From NCBI GenBank assembly GCA_900112995.1, contig FONU01000016.1:1-64000 (forward strand): DNA of 64,000 bases, given 5' to 3'. A program made the translations under genes and the position numbers. This DNA is from [Lactobacillus] rogosae. Lineage in GTDB: Bacteria > Bacillota > Clostridia > Lachnospirales > Lachnospiraceae. The notes beneath the pieces are model-generated. The model had not been told where the DNA came from and made no database searches. It saw nothing but the letters and a program-made list of their open reading frames with translations. Position 1 is the stretch's first letter. Every line of letters starts with the position of its first letter. Positions 44,151 to 52,990 of the stretch are shown piece by piece.

Positions 44151-45584
44151 TTAAACTGGATATGCCTTATTCTCTGTATCAGCCTTAGCAGGGTCAACCT
44201 TCTTCTGCTGTGCTTCTCTATACTTGAAGAACTCAGTAGCAACTGCTGGGAATAATGCGTATGAAAGCACATCTTCATCCTGCTGCTTGTACTGCTGTAC
44301 GACTGGGTCATTCTTGAACTTCTCAAGCTGTGGCTCAATAAGATCTGCCGGACGGCAGGTAATAGGTGTAGCATCACCTATAGCCTTCTTCTGTACTTCT
44401 GGGTTGAATGGCTTAATTGTCTGTCCGAATTCACCCATAAGAACCTTCTTAGATTCCTTAGTAATCATCTTATAACGCTCGCCCTGTAATACATTAAGAA
44501 CAGCCTGTGTACCAACAATCTGTGATGATGGTGTAACAAGAGGTGGTTCACCAAAGTCCTTACGAACCTTAGGAATTTCCTCAAGAACTGCCTGATACTT
44601 ATCTTCTGCACCAGCTTCCTTAAGCTGTGATACAAGGTTAGAAAGCATACCACCAGGTACCTGATATAATAATGTCTTAATATTAACACCAAGAACCTTA
44701 GTATTCATAAGACCTGACTTTAATGCTTCTTCTCTCATTGGCTGGAAGTAAGCAGCTATCTCTGCAAGAAGGTTCTGGTCAAGACCTGTATCGTACTCTG
44801 TACCCTTAAATGCCTCTACCATAACTTCTGTAGCCGGCTGTGATGTTCCCATTGAGAATGGTGACATAGCTGTATCGATAATATCAGCACCTGCTTCAAC
44901 AGCCTTCATATATGTCATTGAAGCAACACCTGATGTATAATGTGTATGCATCTGGATAGGAAGTGAAGAACCATCCTTTAATGCCTGTACAAGCTCTGTA
45001 GCCTTAGCAGGAACAAGTAAACCTGCCATATCCTTGATACAGATAGAATCTGCACCCATATCCTCAATTCTCTTAGCTGTTTCTTTCCAGTAATCAAGAG
45101 TATATGCATCACCAAGTGTATAGCAAAGTGCTATCTGTGCGTGAGCATTAGGATTTTCTTTCTTAACAAGCTTAACTGCCTCAACTGATGACTTAAGATT
45201 TCTTAAATCATTGAAACAGTCAAATATTCTGATTATATCAATACCATTAGCGATAGACTTCTGTACGAAATATTCTACAACGTCATCTGCATAATGATTG
45301 TATCCGAGGATATTCTGTCCTCTGAATAACATCTGTAACTTTGTATTCTTAAAACCATCTCTTAACTTACGAAGTCTTTCCCAAGGGTCTTCCTTAAGGA
45401 AACGAAGTGATGCATCAAATGTAGCACCGCCCCAGCACTCAACTGAATGATATCCAACCTTATCCATCTTGTCTATGATTGGAAGCATCTGCTCTGTAGT
45501 CATTCTTGTAGCAATAAGTGACTGATGAGCATCTCTTAATACAGTCTCAGTTATCTTTAATGGTTTCTTAACCTGATCTGCCAT
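44151..45584 (-). CDS. oadA: oxaloacetate decarboxylase alpha-type / transcarboxylase 5S-type carboxyltransferase
   Basis: The 477-residue protein is the pyruvate/oxaloacetate carboxyltransferase domain: ITETVLRDAHQSLIATR, CWGGATFDASLRFL, LFRGQNILGYNHY, MHTHYTSGVASMTYMKAVEAG and the PGGMLSNL segment, with the metal-binding Asp and His residues of the DRE-TIM barrel. The biotin-carrier domain usually fused at the C-terminus of OadA is absent and is encoded separately by the bccP-type gene in the same operon. It transfers carboxyl groups between oxaloacetate/pyruvate and biotin. GGAGG precedes the ATG. Confidence 0.93.
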   Translation of the reverse strand: MADQVKKPLKITETVLRDAHQSLIATRMTTEQMLPIIDKMDKVGYHSVECWGGATFDASLRFLKEDPWERLRKLRDGFKNTKLQMLFRGQNILGYNHYADDVVEYFVQKSIANGIDIIRIFDCFNDLRNLKSSVEAVKLVKKENPNAHAQIALCYTLGDAYTLDYWKETAKRIEDMGADSICIKDMAGLLVPAKATELVQALKDGSSLPIQMHTHYTSGVASMTYMKAVEAGADIIDTAMSPFSMGTSQPATEVMVEAFKGTEYDTGLDQNLLAEIAAYFQPMREEALKSGLMNTKVLGVNIKTLLYQVPGGMLSNLVSQLKEAGAEDKYQAVLEEIPKVRKDFGEPPLVTPSSQIVGTQAVLNVLQGERYKMITKESKKVLMGEFGQTIKPFNPEVQKKAIGDATPITCRPADLIEPQLEKFKNDPVVQQYKQQDEDVLSYALFPAVATEFFKYREAQQKKVDPAKADTENKAYPV

Positions 45585-45639
45585 CTTAAACTCCTCCTAT
45601 ATATTCCTATATATAAAGTAAATAAACTCTAATTAAGCT

Positions 45640-45786
45640 GCGTAAGTAACTTCTATTCAGACTTAGAAGGTCTTATGATATATATAGACCATTCCTCTGT
45701 CCACAACGAAGTTGCGTAAGCAACTTCTATACAGACTTAGAGGGTCTTAGCTCGCGTATTGTGCGAGCTTAGAGCCTCTTAGTCTG
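45640..45786. repeat. duplicated element and strong hairpins in the oadB-oadA gap
   Basis: A 36-bp sequence occurs twice, 45640-45675 and 45714-45749, with three mismatches. Copy 2 lies at the start of a large hairpin, 45732-45786 (CAGACT arms plus the inner GCTCGC/GCGAGC). Another perfect 8-bp stem with a GTAA loop spans 45708-45727. On the transcript these fold just after the oadB stop. No U run is present, so this is an intercistronic structure rather than a clear terminator. Confidence 0.75.
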
Positions 45787-45788
45787 TT

Positions 45789-46940
45789 TTACATAACACC
45801 AAACATCGCCATAAATGTACCAGCCGCAACCGCTGTACCAATAACACCGGCTACGTTAGGTCCCATAGCATGCATCAAAAGGAAGTTAGAAGGATCTGCT
45901 TCTGAACCAACCTTCTGTGAAACTCTGGCTGCCATAGGAACCGCAGATACACCTGCTGAACCAATAAGTGGATTAACCTTACCGTGTGTAGCCTTACACA
46001 TAATCTTACCAAATATTACACCTGCCGCTGTACCAAAGCCGAATGCAATAAGACCTAATGCAACAATCTTTAATGTATCAAGATTGAGGAAGGCTTCTGC
46101 ACTTGTTGTAGCACCAACTGATGTACCAAGAATAATAACAACTATATACATAAGTGCATTGGATGCTGTTTCTGTAAGTTGCTTAACAACTCCTGACTCT
46201 CTAAAAAGGTTACCAAGCATAAGCATACCAACAAGTGGTGCTGTTGTAGGAAGAATTAATACTACAACGATTGTAACGATAATAGGGAAAAGAATTTTCT
46301 CAAGCTTAGATACAGGTCTTAACTGTTCCATCTTAATCTTTCTTTCTTTTTCAGTTGTTAATAACTTCATAATAGGTGGCTGAATAATTGGTACAAGTGA
46401 CATATATGAATATGCTGCAACCGCTATTGGTCCAAGGTAATTAGTCTGTCCTAATTTACCAGCAAGGAATATTGATGTAGGACCATCAGCACCACCAATA
46501 ATAGATATAGCTGCTGCTGCCTTATCTGGGAATCCCATAAATATAGCCATAATGTAAGCAGCAAATATACCAAACTGTGCTGCTGCACCTAAAAGGAAAC
46601 TCTTAGGATTAGCGATAAGTGGACCAAAGTCTGTCATCGCACCAACACCAAGGAAGATAAGTGATGGCAGAATACTCCATTCATCTAATAAATAAAAATA
46701 ATGTAACAAACCACCTACGCCATTGCTTGAATCTTCAATAGATAACATAATATCCGGGAAAAGATTAACAAGTAACATACCAAATGAAATAGGTACTAAA
46801 AGCAGAGGTTCATATTCTTTTTTGATTGCCAAATACATGAAAAACAGCGCAACCAGAATCATCAGATAATTACCCCAAGTGAGGTTAAAGAATGCTGTCT
46901 GGTGAACGAGGTTTCCCAATGTTGATAAAATATATTCCAT
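45789..46940 (-). CDS. oadB: sodium ion-translocating decarboxylase beta subunit
   Basis: The beta subunit decarboxylates carboxybiotin and pumps Na+ across the membrane. The 383-residue integral membrane protein has about nine hydrophobic segments, the conserved FGPLIANPKSFLLGAAAQFG and SIIGGADGPTSIFLAGKL segments (Asp in GGADGPT), and AVPMAARVSQKVG with MHAMGPNVAGVIG near the C-terminus. These are signatures of OadB/GcdB/MmdB. It is co-directional with bccP and oadG upstream and oadA downstream, separated from oadA by a structured 200-base gap. Confidence 0.96.
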   Translation of the reverse strand: MEYILSTLGNLVHQTAFFNLTWGNYLMILVALFFMYLAIKKEYEPLLLVPISFGMLLVNLFPDIMLSIEDSSNGVGGLLHYFYLLDEWSILPSLIFLGVGAMTDFGPLIANPKSFLLGAAAQFGIFAAYIMAIFMGFPDKAAAAISIIGGADGPTSIFLAGKLGQTNYLGPIAVAAYSYMSLVPIIQPPIMKLLTTEKERKIKMEQLRPVSKLEKILFPIIVTIVVVLILPTTAPLVGMLMLGNLFRESGVVKQLTETASNALMYIVVIILGTSVGATTSAEAFLNLDTLKIVALGLIAFGFGTAAGVIFGKIMCKATHGKVNPLIGSAGVSAVPMAARVSQKVGSEADPSNFLLMHAMGPNVAGVIGTAVAAGTFMAMFGVM

Positions 46941-46986
46941 TTTTTACCTCCGTATATTATCTCTACACAACTAATTGATATATCAA

Positions 46987-47355
46987 TTAGTTCATAGAAA
47001 CTAATACTTTACCTGACTCTACTGAATCACCAGCTGCACACTCAACTGTAGCAACTGTACCATCCTGTGGTGCACAGATTTCATTTTCCATCTTCATAGC
47101 TTCAAGAACGAGTAATACATCACCCTTCTTAACTGCTGCGCCCGCATTAACGTTAACCTTAAGAATCTTACCAGGCATTGGTGCATTAACCTTTACTGCA
47201 CCCTGTGCGCCTGCTGGTGCTGCAGCCTTTGGCGCTGCCTTAGGAGCTGCTGCTTTTGGTGCTGCTGCCTTAGCTGCACCTGCTGTGCTTCCTGTTCCTT
47301 CTTCTACAGTAACATCATATACATTACCATTAACTGTTATTGTATAATTCTTCAT
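46987..47355 (-). CDS. biotin carboxyl carrier protein (decarboxylase/transcarboxylase delta type)
   Basis: The 122-residue protein has an Ala/Pro/Lys-rich flexible linker (residues ~25-50), then a biotinyl domain with EAMKMEN, in which Lys88 is the expected biotinylation site. [18 protein letters not shown] and [10 protein letters not shown] complete the fold. It would shuttle carboxyl groups between the carboxyltransferases and OadB. The gene ends 46 bases before oadB and begins three bases after oadG, so the operon is tight. Confidence 0.96.
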   Translation of the reverse strand: MKNYTITVNGNVYDVTVEEGTGSTAGAAKAAAPKAAAPKAAPKAAAPAGAQGAVKVNAPMPGKILKVNVNAGAAVKKGDVLLVLEAMKMENEICAPQDGTVATVECAAGDSVESGKVLVSMN

Positions 47356-47358
47356 AAT

Positions 47359-48207
47359 TTATTTCCTCCTGCTATTAACCTTTCTAATTGAACGAACTAC
47401 AAGTCCGTCTGTAGATGTATTCTCTGATGCAGCAATAGCTGCTGTTATAACTGCTATAAGTTCAAGATCATCAACTTCTTCATCCTGCTCTTCGCTTGAA
47501 ACTATCTGAGCAATAGCATTATCAACGCCCTGGGCACCATTAGATGCTTCATTCTTAGCCTTATTTCTATTCTCAAACTTATTGATGTACTTAAATAATG
47601 AAATAATGAATGAAATAAATATAAGTACAACGAATACTGTTCCCATACCGATAAGAGTATTCATTACCGCTTTATACATCTTCTGTCCTGTAGTATATGA
47701 TGGATTGATAGCACCATTTTCAAGTGTATAGTCATCATTAATTACGAATTCAAATGTACATTTATCATTTTTCTCATATGAAGTATCAACTGTAATAGTA
47801 CATAACTCACCTGTCTTGCTATTGAGTTCTACATTAATTTCATTGATACTCTTTAAAGCACCTAACTCATCTCTTGTGCTATTCCAGCTATTATAAAAAG
47901 CTATTGTCTTAACACTAATTCCACTCTGGTCAACAATGTATAACTTATTATTTACCATTGTAAGTGATTGAGCTGCCTCTGCATCCGCTGTTATCTTAGC
48001 AGAATCATTCTTATCAAGATATATAATCATATCTTTAGCCCAGTCTACAAGATAAGCCTCACTGGCATCAAGCTGCTGCTGTTTTAACTCTGTCTTGGCA
48101 CTTGCTGTTGATATAGTACCATTAGATGAACTGCAGGCTGTCATACAGAATACACAGATAAGTAATGAGAATAACACTAAGAACTTTTTAAACTTAATTT
48201 TCTTCAT
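47359..48207 (-). CDS. OadG-family sodium pump decarboxylase gamma subunit, extended lipoprotein-like form
   Basis: The 282-residue protein begins with a lipoprotein-like signal (VFCMTACSSS, Cys25). It has an extracytoplasmic domain (~30-170) resembling DUF3887-type folds, then an OadG membrane segment (~185-210: LIGMGTVFVVLIFISFIIS) and a charged cytoplasmic tail. OadG subunits hold the decarboxylase complex together and bind zinc; usual members are only about 80-100 residues, so the N-terminal domain is an extension seen in Clostridia. It lies 16 bases downstream of mmdA. Confidence 0.85.
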   Translation of the reverse strand: MKKIKFKKFLVLFSLLICVFCMTACSSSNGTISTASAKTELKQQQLDASEAYLVDWAKDMIIYLDKNDSAKITADAEAAQSLTMVNNKLYIVDQSGISVKTIAFYNSWNSTRDELGALKSINEINVELNSKTGELCTITVDTSYEKNDKCTFEFVINDDYTLENGAINPSYTTGQKMYKAVMNTLIGMGTVFVVLIFISFIISLFKYINKFENRNKAKNEASNGAQGVDNAIAQIVSSEEQDEEVDDLELIAVITAAIAASENTSTDGLVVRSIRKVNSRRK

Positions 48208-48223
48208 ATTATCACCTCTTCAA

Positions 48224-49669
48224 TTATACTGTGCCATGCTTCTTATCTGCACGAACCTCTCTTTTATCAAACAACATTTCAAATGCTGCAATAATGTACT
48301 TTCTTGTATCTTCTGGGTTAATAATTGTATCAACATAACCTCTTGCAGCTGCCTGCTCAACGCTTGACTGTAATGCTGCATATTCAGAAGCCTTTTCATT
48401 AATCTTAGCTGTAACATCATCTGCTGCTGCGATTTCATCAGCATACATAATCTTAGCAGCTAAAGAAGCATCCATCATACCGATGCTTGCCTGTGACCAG
48501 GCATATACCATATCTGCACCTACTGACTTAGAATTCATAGCTACATATGCACTTCCATAAGCTTCACCTGTAATTACATTAACCTTTGGCACATCTGCGT
48601 TAGAAAATGCATATACTAACTTAGCAGCTGCCTTGGCAATTGTCTTCTCAGCTCTTACATTAGCTTCAAAGCCCTTAACATTAGTAAGTGAAAGCACTGG
48701 TATTTCAAATGCGTTACAGAATGTTACGAATTCGGCTGCCTTATAAGCTCCATCTGTAGTTAATACAGCTGCAAACTCTTCTGCCTTTTCGCCATTCTCA
48801 TCATATATTGCTGTTCTGTTAGCAACAGCACCAACTGTAACTCCATCAAGCTGAATGAAGCCAGTTACCATTTCCTTAGCATATTCAGCCTTAACTTCTA
48901 CAAATAATCCATCATCTGAAATATCTGTAAGAGCAAGTGCAGCATCAGCTATCTCTGCTGACATATCAGCGCATACTCTGTTAAGGTCGTCCTGATTATC
49001 TGTGTATACAGCACCTTCCTCATTATTAGATGGAAGCATTGATACAAGCTGTCTTACTCCATTAGCGATTGTTTCTTCATCACCAATGAAATCTGCAACA
49101 CCTGCTTTAGCCATAAATTCTGCACTTGATGTATCAAGCTTAGATTCATAGTTGCCATCTAATGCGTTAGGACTGTTAACAAATAACTTAGCCTTCTTTT
49201 CTTCCACAAATACGAAATCTGAAAGTTCTGCAAGAACAGCAAGACCTCCACCACATTCACCGTATACGGCTGTAATCTGTGGAACAATTCCAGAAGCTAA
49301 TGACATATTCTTATAAATCTGTCCAAAGCCGTCAAGGGCGTCTGTTGCTTCCTGAAGTCTTAAACCTGCGCAGTCAATCAGACCAATCACAGGAGCTCCC
49401 ATTTTCATTGCCTTCTCATAAAGATTAGCAATCTTCTTGGCATGCATCTCACCAATTGTTCCGCCTAACACAGCAGCATCCTGGCTATACACATACACAA
49501 GATTTCCATTGATAACTCCATATCCTGTGATTACACCATCAGATGGAGCCTTTTTTTCCTGCATGTTAAAATCTGTTGCTCTTGCTGTAACAGCCGCTCC
49601 GATTTCAACAAAACTGCTATCATCAAGAATTGCTTCGATTCTTGATAAAGCCTGTGTAGTATTACTCAT
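48224..49669 (-). CDS. mmdA: acyl-CoA carboxyltransferase (methylmalonyl-CoA decarboxylase alpha/12S type)
   Basis: This crotonase-fold carboxyltransferase moves CO2 between an acyl-CoA and biotin. The 481-residue product has the two-lobed pattern DGVITGYGVINGNLVYVYSQ, VLGGTIGEMHAKKIANLYE, GECGGGLAVLAELSDF, VKGFEANVRAEK and GEAYGSAYVAMNSKSVGAD. Oxyanion-hole glycines sit in both halves. The ATG at 49669 follows GAGGAGG at a spacing of eight; a GTG immediately upstream is disregarded. It leads the operon mmdA-oadG-bccP-oadB-oadA. The exact CoA substrate (methylmalonyl, malonyl or other) cannot be read from the sequence by eye. Confidence 0.88.
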   Translation of the reverse strand: MSNTTQALSRIEAILDDSSFVEIGAAVTARATDFNMQEKKAPSDGVITGYGVINGNLVYVYSQDAAVLGGTIGEMHAKKIANLYEKAMKMGAPVIGLIDCAGLRLQEATDALDGFGQIYKNMSLASGIVPQITAVYGECGGGLAVLAELSDFVFVEEKKAKLFVNSPNALDGNYESKLDTSSAEFMAKAGVADFIGDEETIANGVRQLVSMLPSNNEEGAVYTDNQDDLNRVCADMSAEIADAALALTDISDDGLFVEVKAEYAKEMVTGFIQLDGVTVGAVANRTAIYDENGEKAEEFAAVLTTDGAYKAAEFVTFCNAFEIPVLSLTNVKGFEANVRAEKTIAKAAAKLVYAFSNADVPKVNVITGEAYGSAYVAMNSKSVGADMVYAWSQASIGMMDASLAAKIMYADEIAAADDVTAKINEKASEYAALQSSVEQAAARGYVDTIINPEDTRKYIIAAFEMLFDKREVRADKKHGTV

Positions 49670-49832
49670 CACCGAGACCTCCTCTTTGTTATATATTGCT
49701 TAATGCAAACAACTATTGTTTATTTTATAACAATGTAAGTTAAATTACAAGAGATTTGTTGTTGCTTTCCACGTTATTTTGTTAATTTCATACGCATTTT
49801 TCATTAATTTTGCACATAGGACATATATGTTA

Positions 49833-50483
49833 TTAATCTTTTGTTTCAAGAACTATAATAAGTCCTTTATGAACCTTAATTATTCCCTGTTCATCTTCTA
49901 CCTCGTTGCTCTGGCATATACTTAATCCCTGCTTTAATTCATAATTATCAAGCGTATATTTAAATCCCTCAAGGCTTAAACTGACATTTTCTGACATAGG
50001 AATAATTGACACATATCTTCCATACTGGCTGTCTTTACGAATTATATGTATTCCATCAGCCTCACTTAAAAGATATATATAATTGTGTTCATCAACTATA
50101 TGGCAGTCCTTTCCACAATCAGCCACCACCTTCATATTTCCTATATTGGTAATTGTGTGATCCATTCTTGTTCCTGTCGCACCAAGTATATATATGTCTG
50201 TTGCACCCTTTTTAAGTGCTGTCATAATCGCAAGATGTGTGTCGGTATAATCTTTTTCTTTAGGATATGTCTCAAATTCAGTATTACTCTTATATGTGTC
50301 AAGCACATCTTTATCTACTGAATCGTAATCTCCAAGCAGATAATCCACCTTCAATCCAAGCTTATCAGCATACTCAAGCCCGCTGTCAGCCGCTATGCAA
50401 TAATCAAATGTCTGATTATCAAGCCATTCCTTAGCCCACGCAACATTAATACTTCCACCTGTAACAATAAGAGCCTTGCTCAT
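49833..50483 (-). CDS. thiN: thiamine pyrophosphokinase
   Basis: The 216-residue enzyme transfers pyrophosphate from ATP to thiamine. Family motifs are ALIVTGGSINVAWAKEWL, CIAADSGLEYADKLG, YLLGDYDSVDKDVL, KEKDYTDTHLAIMTAL and GATGTRMDHTITNIG, with acidic clusters that bind Mg-ATP. AGGAGG precedes the start. It is co-directional with the decarboxylase operon but separated by 160 bases from mmdA. No TPP riboswitch-like sequence was seen upstream. Confidence 0.93.
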   Translation of the reverse strand: MSKALIVTGGSINVAWAKEWLDNQTFDYCIAADSGLEYADKLGLKVDYLLGDYDSVDKDVLDTYKSNTEFETYPKEKDYTDTHLAIMTALKKGATDIYILGATGTRMDHTITNIGNMKVVADCGKDCHIVDEHNYIYLLSEADGIHIIRKDSQYGRYVSIIPMSENVSLSLEGFKYTLDNYELKQGLSICQSNEVEDEQGIIKVHKGLIIVLETKD

Positions 50484-50734
50484 CTTCTATAACCTCCTTT
50501 TTAATTATCAATCTTTTAAATTTTCTGCCCATGTTCTTTAATTTTTCACATTTATACTTTATAATTAACCAAATAGTAATTAAGCGTATATATTTTAATA
50601 AGCAGACAGCATTTTCATTCTGCTTACATCTGGTAATAGTACCACATTTTACTGCTTATATATAGTTTAATTTACGCGAAGCATTTTAATGCTACATATT
50701 ACATATTATTTATATACACAGAAAGGAGATTATT

Positions 50735-51343
50735 GTGAGCAGCTTAAATTCACAGTCAGACAATACAGTTGATGAACACATCATTGACGAAGCTAAGCAA
50801 TCTGGCATTTCTGAAAAAGAAGCCAAAAATATTATCGAGGAAGAAGAAGGCATTGAGCTTTTACAGCACTCTGGCAATCTGTATGAGTCAACAGATGACA
50901 AATATAAAGATAACTTGTCGTCTGCAATAACTTTTTTTGTATGCGGTGCTGCTGGAATTATAATTCTTATTCTTAATGACATCGGAATATTAAAGTTTGT
51001 AACAAAAGGTAGTTCTAATTTCATACTTGTAAATGTTGTTCTTGGTCTTTTATTTGTTGGATTTATCGCAATAGGTTTCTGGTCTTTAAAGTATTCCAAG
51101 AAAATCAAGTCAAACGCCTCTATCGAAAATGAAGCAACGGACACTATTATCAACTGGCTTAATGACAATGTAACCAAAGAAGACATTGAAGGTTCTTACA
51201 ACAATGATATTGCAGAAGAAATGAAATATTTCAACAGAAGTGATTACATCAAAAATGCTATTATGAAACAGTTCCCTGACACGTCTGAAGGGTTATGTGA
51301 CACTATCTCTGATAAATACATTGACAGCATTTTCAATATGTAA
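50735..51343 (+). CDS. two-TM membrane protein of unknown function
   Basis: The 202-residue protein starts at GTG 50735, which follows AAAGGAG at a spacing of six. An acidic N-terminal region (residues 1-65, with EKEAKNIIEEEEGIELL) precedes two membrane segments (~67-86 and ~95-118), and a charged cytoplasmic tail follows. It resembles PH/short-chain membrane proteins of Clostridia without any assigned function. It is divergent from thiN and convergent with gltA/nfnB; its 3' flank carries degenerate repeats and a strong hairpin. Confidence 0.6.
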   Translation: MSSLNSQSDNTVDEHIIDEAKQSGISEKEAKNIIEEEEGIELLQHSGNLYESTDDKYKDNLSSAITFFVCGAAGIIILILNDIGILKFVTKGSSNFILVNVVLGLLFVGFIAIGFWSLKYSKKIKSNASIENEATDTIINWLNDNVTKEDIEGSYNNDIAEEMKYFNRSDYIKNAIMKQFPDTSEGLCDTISDKYIDSIFNM

Positions 51344-51376
51344 ATCAACTTTACAAAAACAAAAAGAATATACAGG

Positions 51377-51460
51377 CTTCTATAAAAAGCATACAATCAG
51401 CTTTATAAAAACACTGGCTTCCATAGAACCATACAGTCTGCTATAAAATCACGCAGCCTG
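51377..51460 (+). repeat. degenerate tandem repeats after the two-TM protein gene
   Basis: Four adjacent units (51377-51400, 51401-51417, 51418-51440, 51441-51460) start CTTCTATAAAAA, CTTTATAAAAAC, CTTCCATAGAAC and CTATAAAATCAC and end in AG/GG/TG motifs. Unit length drifts from 17 to 24 bp. They lie between the membrane-protein gene and the shared terminator. Confidence 0.5.
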
Positions 51461-51510
51461 TCAATGCTAAATATTACCCAGCTATAATCAGGCTATAACA
51501 TAAGATAAGC

Positions 51511-51560
51511 AAAAGCTGTTGGTTTATTATCTAAACACTGATAATAAATCAACAGCTTTT
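51511..51560. terminator. bidirectional terminator of the two-TM gene and nfnB
   Basis: AAAAGCTGTTGGTTTATTATC and GATAATAAATCAACAGCTTTT give a 21-bp stem with one G-U pair and an 8-base loop. T runs are present on the plus side and A/T-rich flanks on the other. The convergent genes probably share it. Confidence 0.9.
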
Positions 51561-51584
51561 TACTATTATTGTAAATATAATTAC

Positions 51585-52967
51585 TTACTTTGAAAGGTAC
51601 TCATCAATACCCTTAGCAGCAGCTTTACCAGCTCCCATAGCAAGAATAACTGTTGCAGCACCTGTAACAGCATCACCACCAGCGTATACGCCTTCCTTAG
51701 ATGTCTGTCCATTAGCTTCTTCTGCTACAATACATTTTCTCTTATTAATCTCAAGACCCTTAGTTGTAGATGAGATAAGTGGGTTAGGTGATGTACCAAG
51801 TGACATAATAACTGCATCAAGGTCCATTACGAATTCTGAATCAGGGACTTCAACAGGCTTTCTTCTTCCAGAAGCATCTGGCTCGCCAAGTTCCATCTTA
51901 ACACACTTAATACCTGTAACATTACCCTTATCATCTGTAAGGACTTCTGTTGGGTTAGTAAGAAGGTCAAATATAATACCCTCTTCTTTAGCGTGATGTA
52001 CTTCTTCTGCTCTTGCAGGAAGTTCTTCCTCACTTCTTCTGTATACAATATGTACCTCAGCACCAAGTCTTAATGCTGTTCTTGCGGCATCCATAGCAAC
52101 GTTACCACCACCAACGACAGCAACCTTCTTAAATCTTGCTATTGGTGTATCATAATCCTCTCTGAAAGCTTTCATAAGATTGCTTCTTGTAAGGTATTCA
52201 TTAGCTGAGAATACTTCATTAGCATTTTCTCCTGGGATACCCATAAATCTTGGAAGACCAGCACCTGAACCGATAAATACAGCATCAAAACCTTCTTCAT
52301 TAATAAGCTGGTCAATTGTCATTGACTTACCGATTACTACGTTAGTTTCAATCTTAACGCCAAGCTTCTTAACATTTTCAATCTCTGATGCAACAACTGT
52401 CTTCTTTGGAAGACGGAATTCTGGAATGCCATATACTAATACTCCACCAGCTTCGTGAAGTGCTTCAAATATTGTAACATCATATCCCATCTTAGCAAGG
52501 TCACCGGCACAAGTAAGTCCTGAAGGACCTGAACCGATAACAGCCACTTTCTTACCCTTCTTCTCTGTTGGCATCTCTGGTGATACATTGTTCTCTCTAG
52601 CCCAGTCAGCTACGAATCTTTCAAGCTTACCAATTGATATAGCTTCGCCCTTAATTCCTCTTATACACTGACCTTCACACTGTGTTTCCTGTGGACATAC
52701 ACGACCACATACAGCAGGTAATGCAGATGACTTTCCAATAACCTTGTAAGCTTCTTCAAAATTACCTTCTTTTACATTATGTATGAATTCCGGAATATTG
52801 ATTGATACTGGACATCCCTGTACACATTTAGCATTCTTACAATTAAGGCAACGTGTTGCTTCTTCCTGTGCCTCTTCTGCATTATATCCAAGGCATACCT
52901 CATCAAAGTTCTTATTCCTTACATCTGGAGCCTGTTCCCTTACTGGAACTTTCTTCATAACATCCAT
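51585..52967 (-). CDS. nfnB: NfnB/GltA-type NADPH-dependent oxidoreductase (Nfn large subunit)
   Basis: With NfnA this makes the electron-bifurcating NADH-dependent ferredoxin:NADP+ oxidoreductase, or a related glutamate-synthase beta-type enzyme. The 460-residue protein has an N-terminal ferredoxin-like domain (CLNCKNAKCVQGCP and CGRVCPQETQCEGQC), FAD and NADPH folds (GSGPSGLTCAGDLAKMG, VAVVGGGNVAMDAARTAL, HIVYRRSEEELPARAEEV) and the C-terminal YAGGDAVTGAATVI motif. It lies 23 bases downstream of nfnA, which supports the Nfn assignment over stand-alone GltD. Confidence 0.92.
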   Translation of the reverse strand: MDVMKKVPVREQAPDVRNKNFDEVCLGYNAEEAQEEATRCLNCKNAKCVQGCPVSINIPEFIHNVKEGNFEEAYKVIGKSSALPAVCGRVCPQETQCEGQCIRGIKGEAISIGKLERFVADWARENNVSPEMPTEKKGKKVAVIGSGPSGLTCAGDLAKMGYDVTIFEALHEAGGVLVYGIPEFRLPKKTVVASEIENVKKLGVKIETNVVIGKSMTIDQLINEEGFDAVFIGSGAGLPRFMGIPGENANEVFSANEYLTRSNLMKAFREDYDTPIARFKKVAVVGGGNVAMDAARTALRLGAEVHIVYRRSEEELPARAEEVHHAKEEGIIFDLLTNPTEVLTDDKGNVTGIKCVKMELGEPDASGRRKPVEVPDSEFVMDLDAVIMSLGTSPNPLISSTTKGLEINKRKCIVAEEANGQTSKEGVYAGGDAVTGAATVILAMGAGKAAAKGIDEYLSK

Positions 52968-52990
52968 TATATATACCTCTTTTCCGTTGA

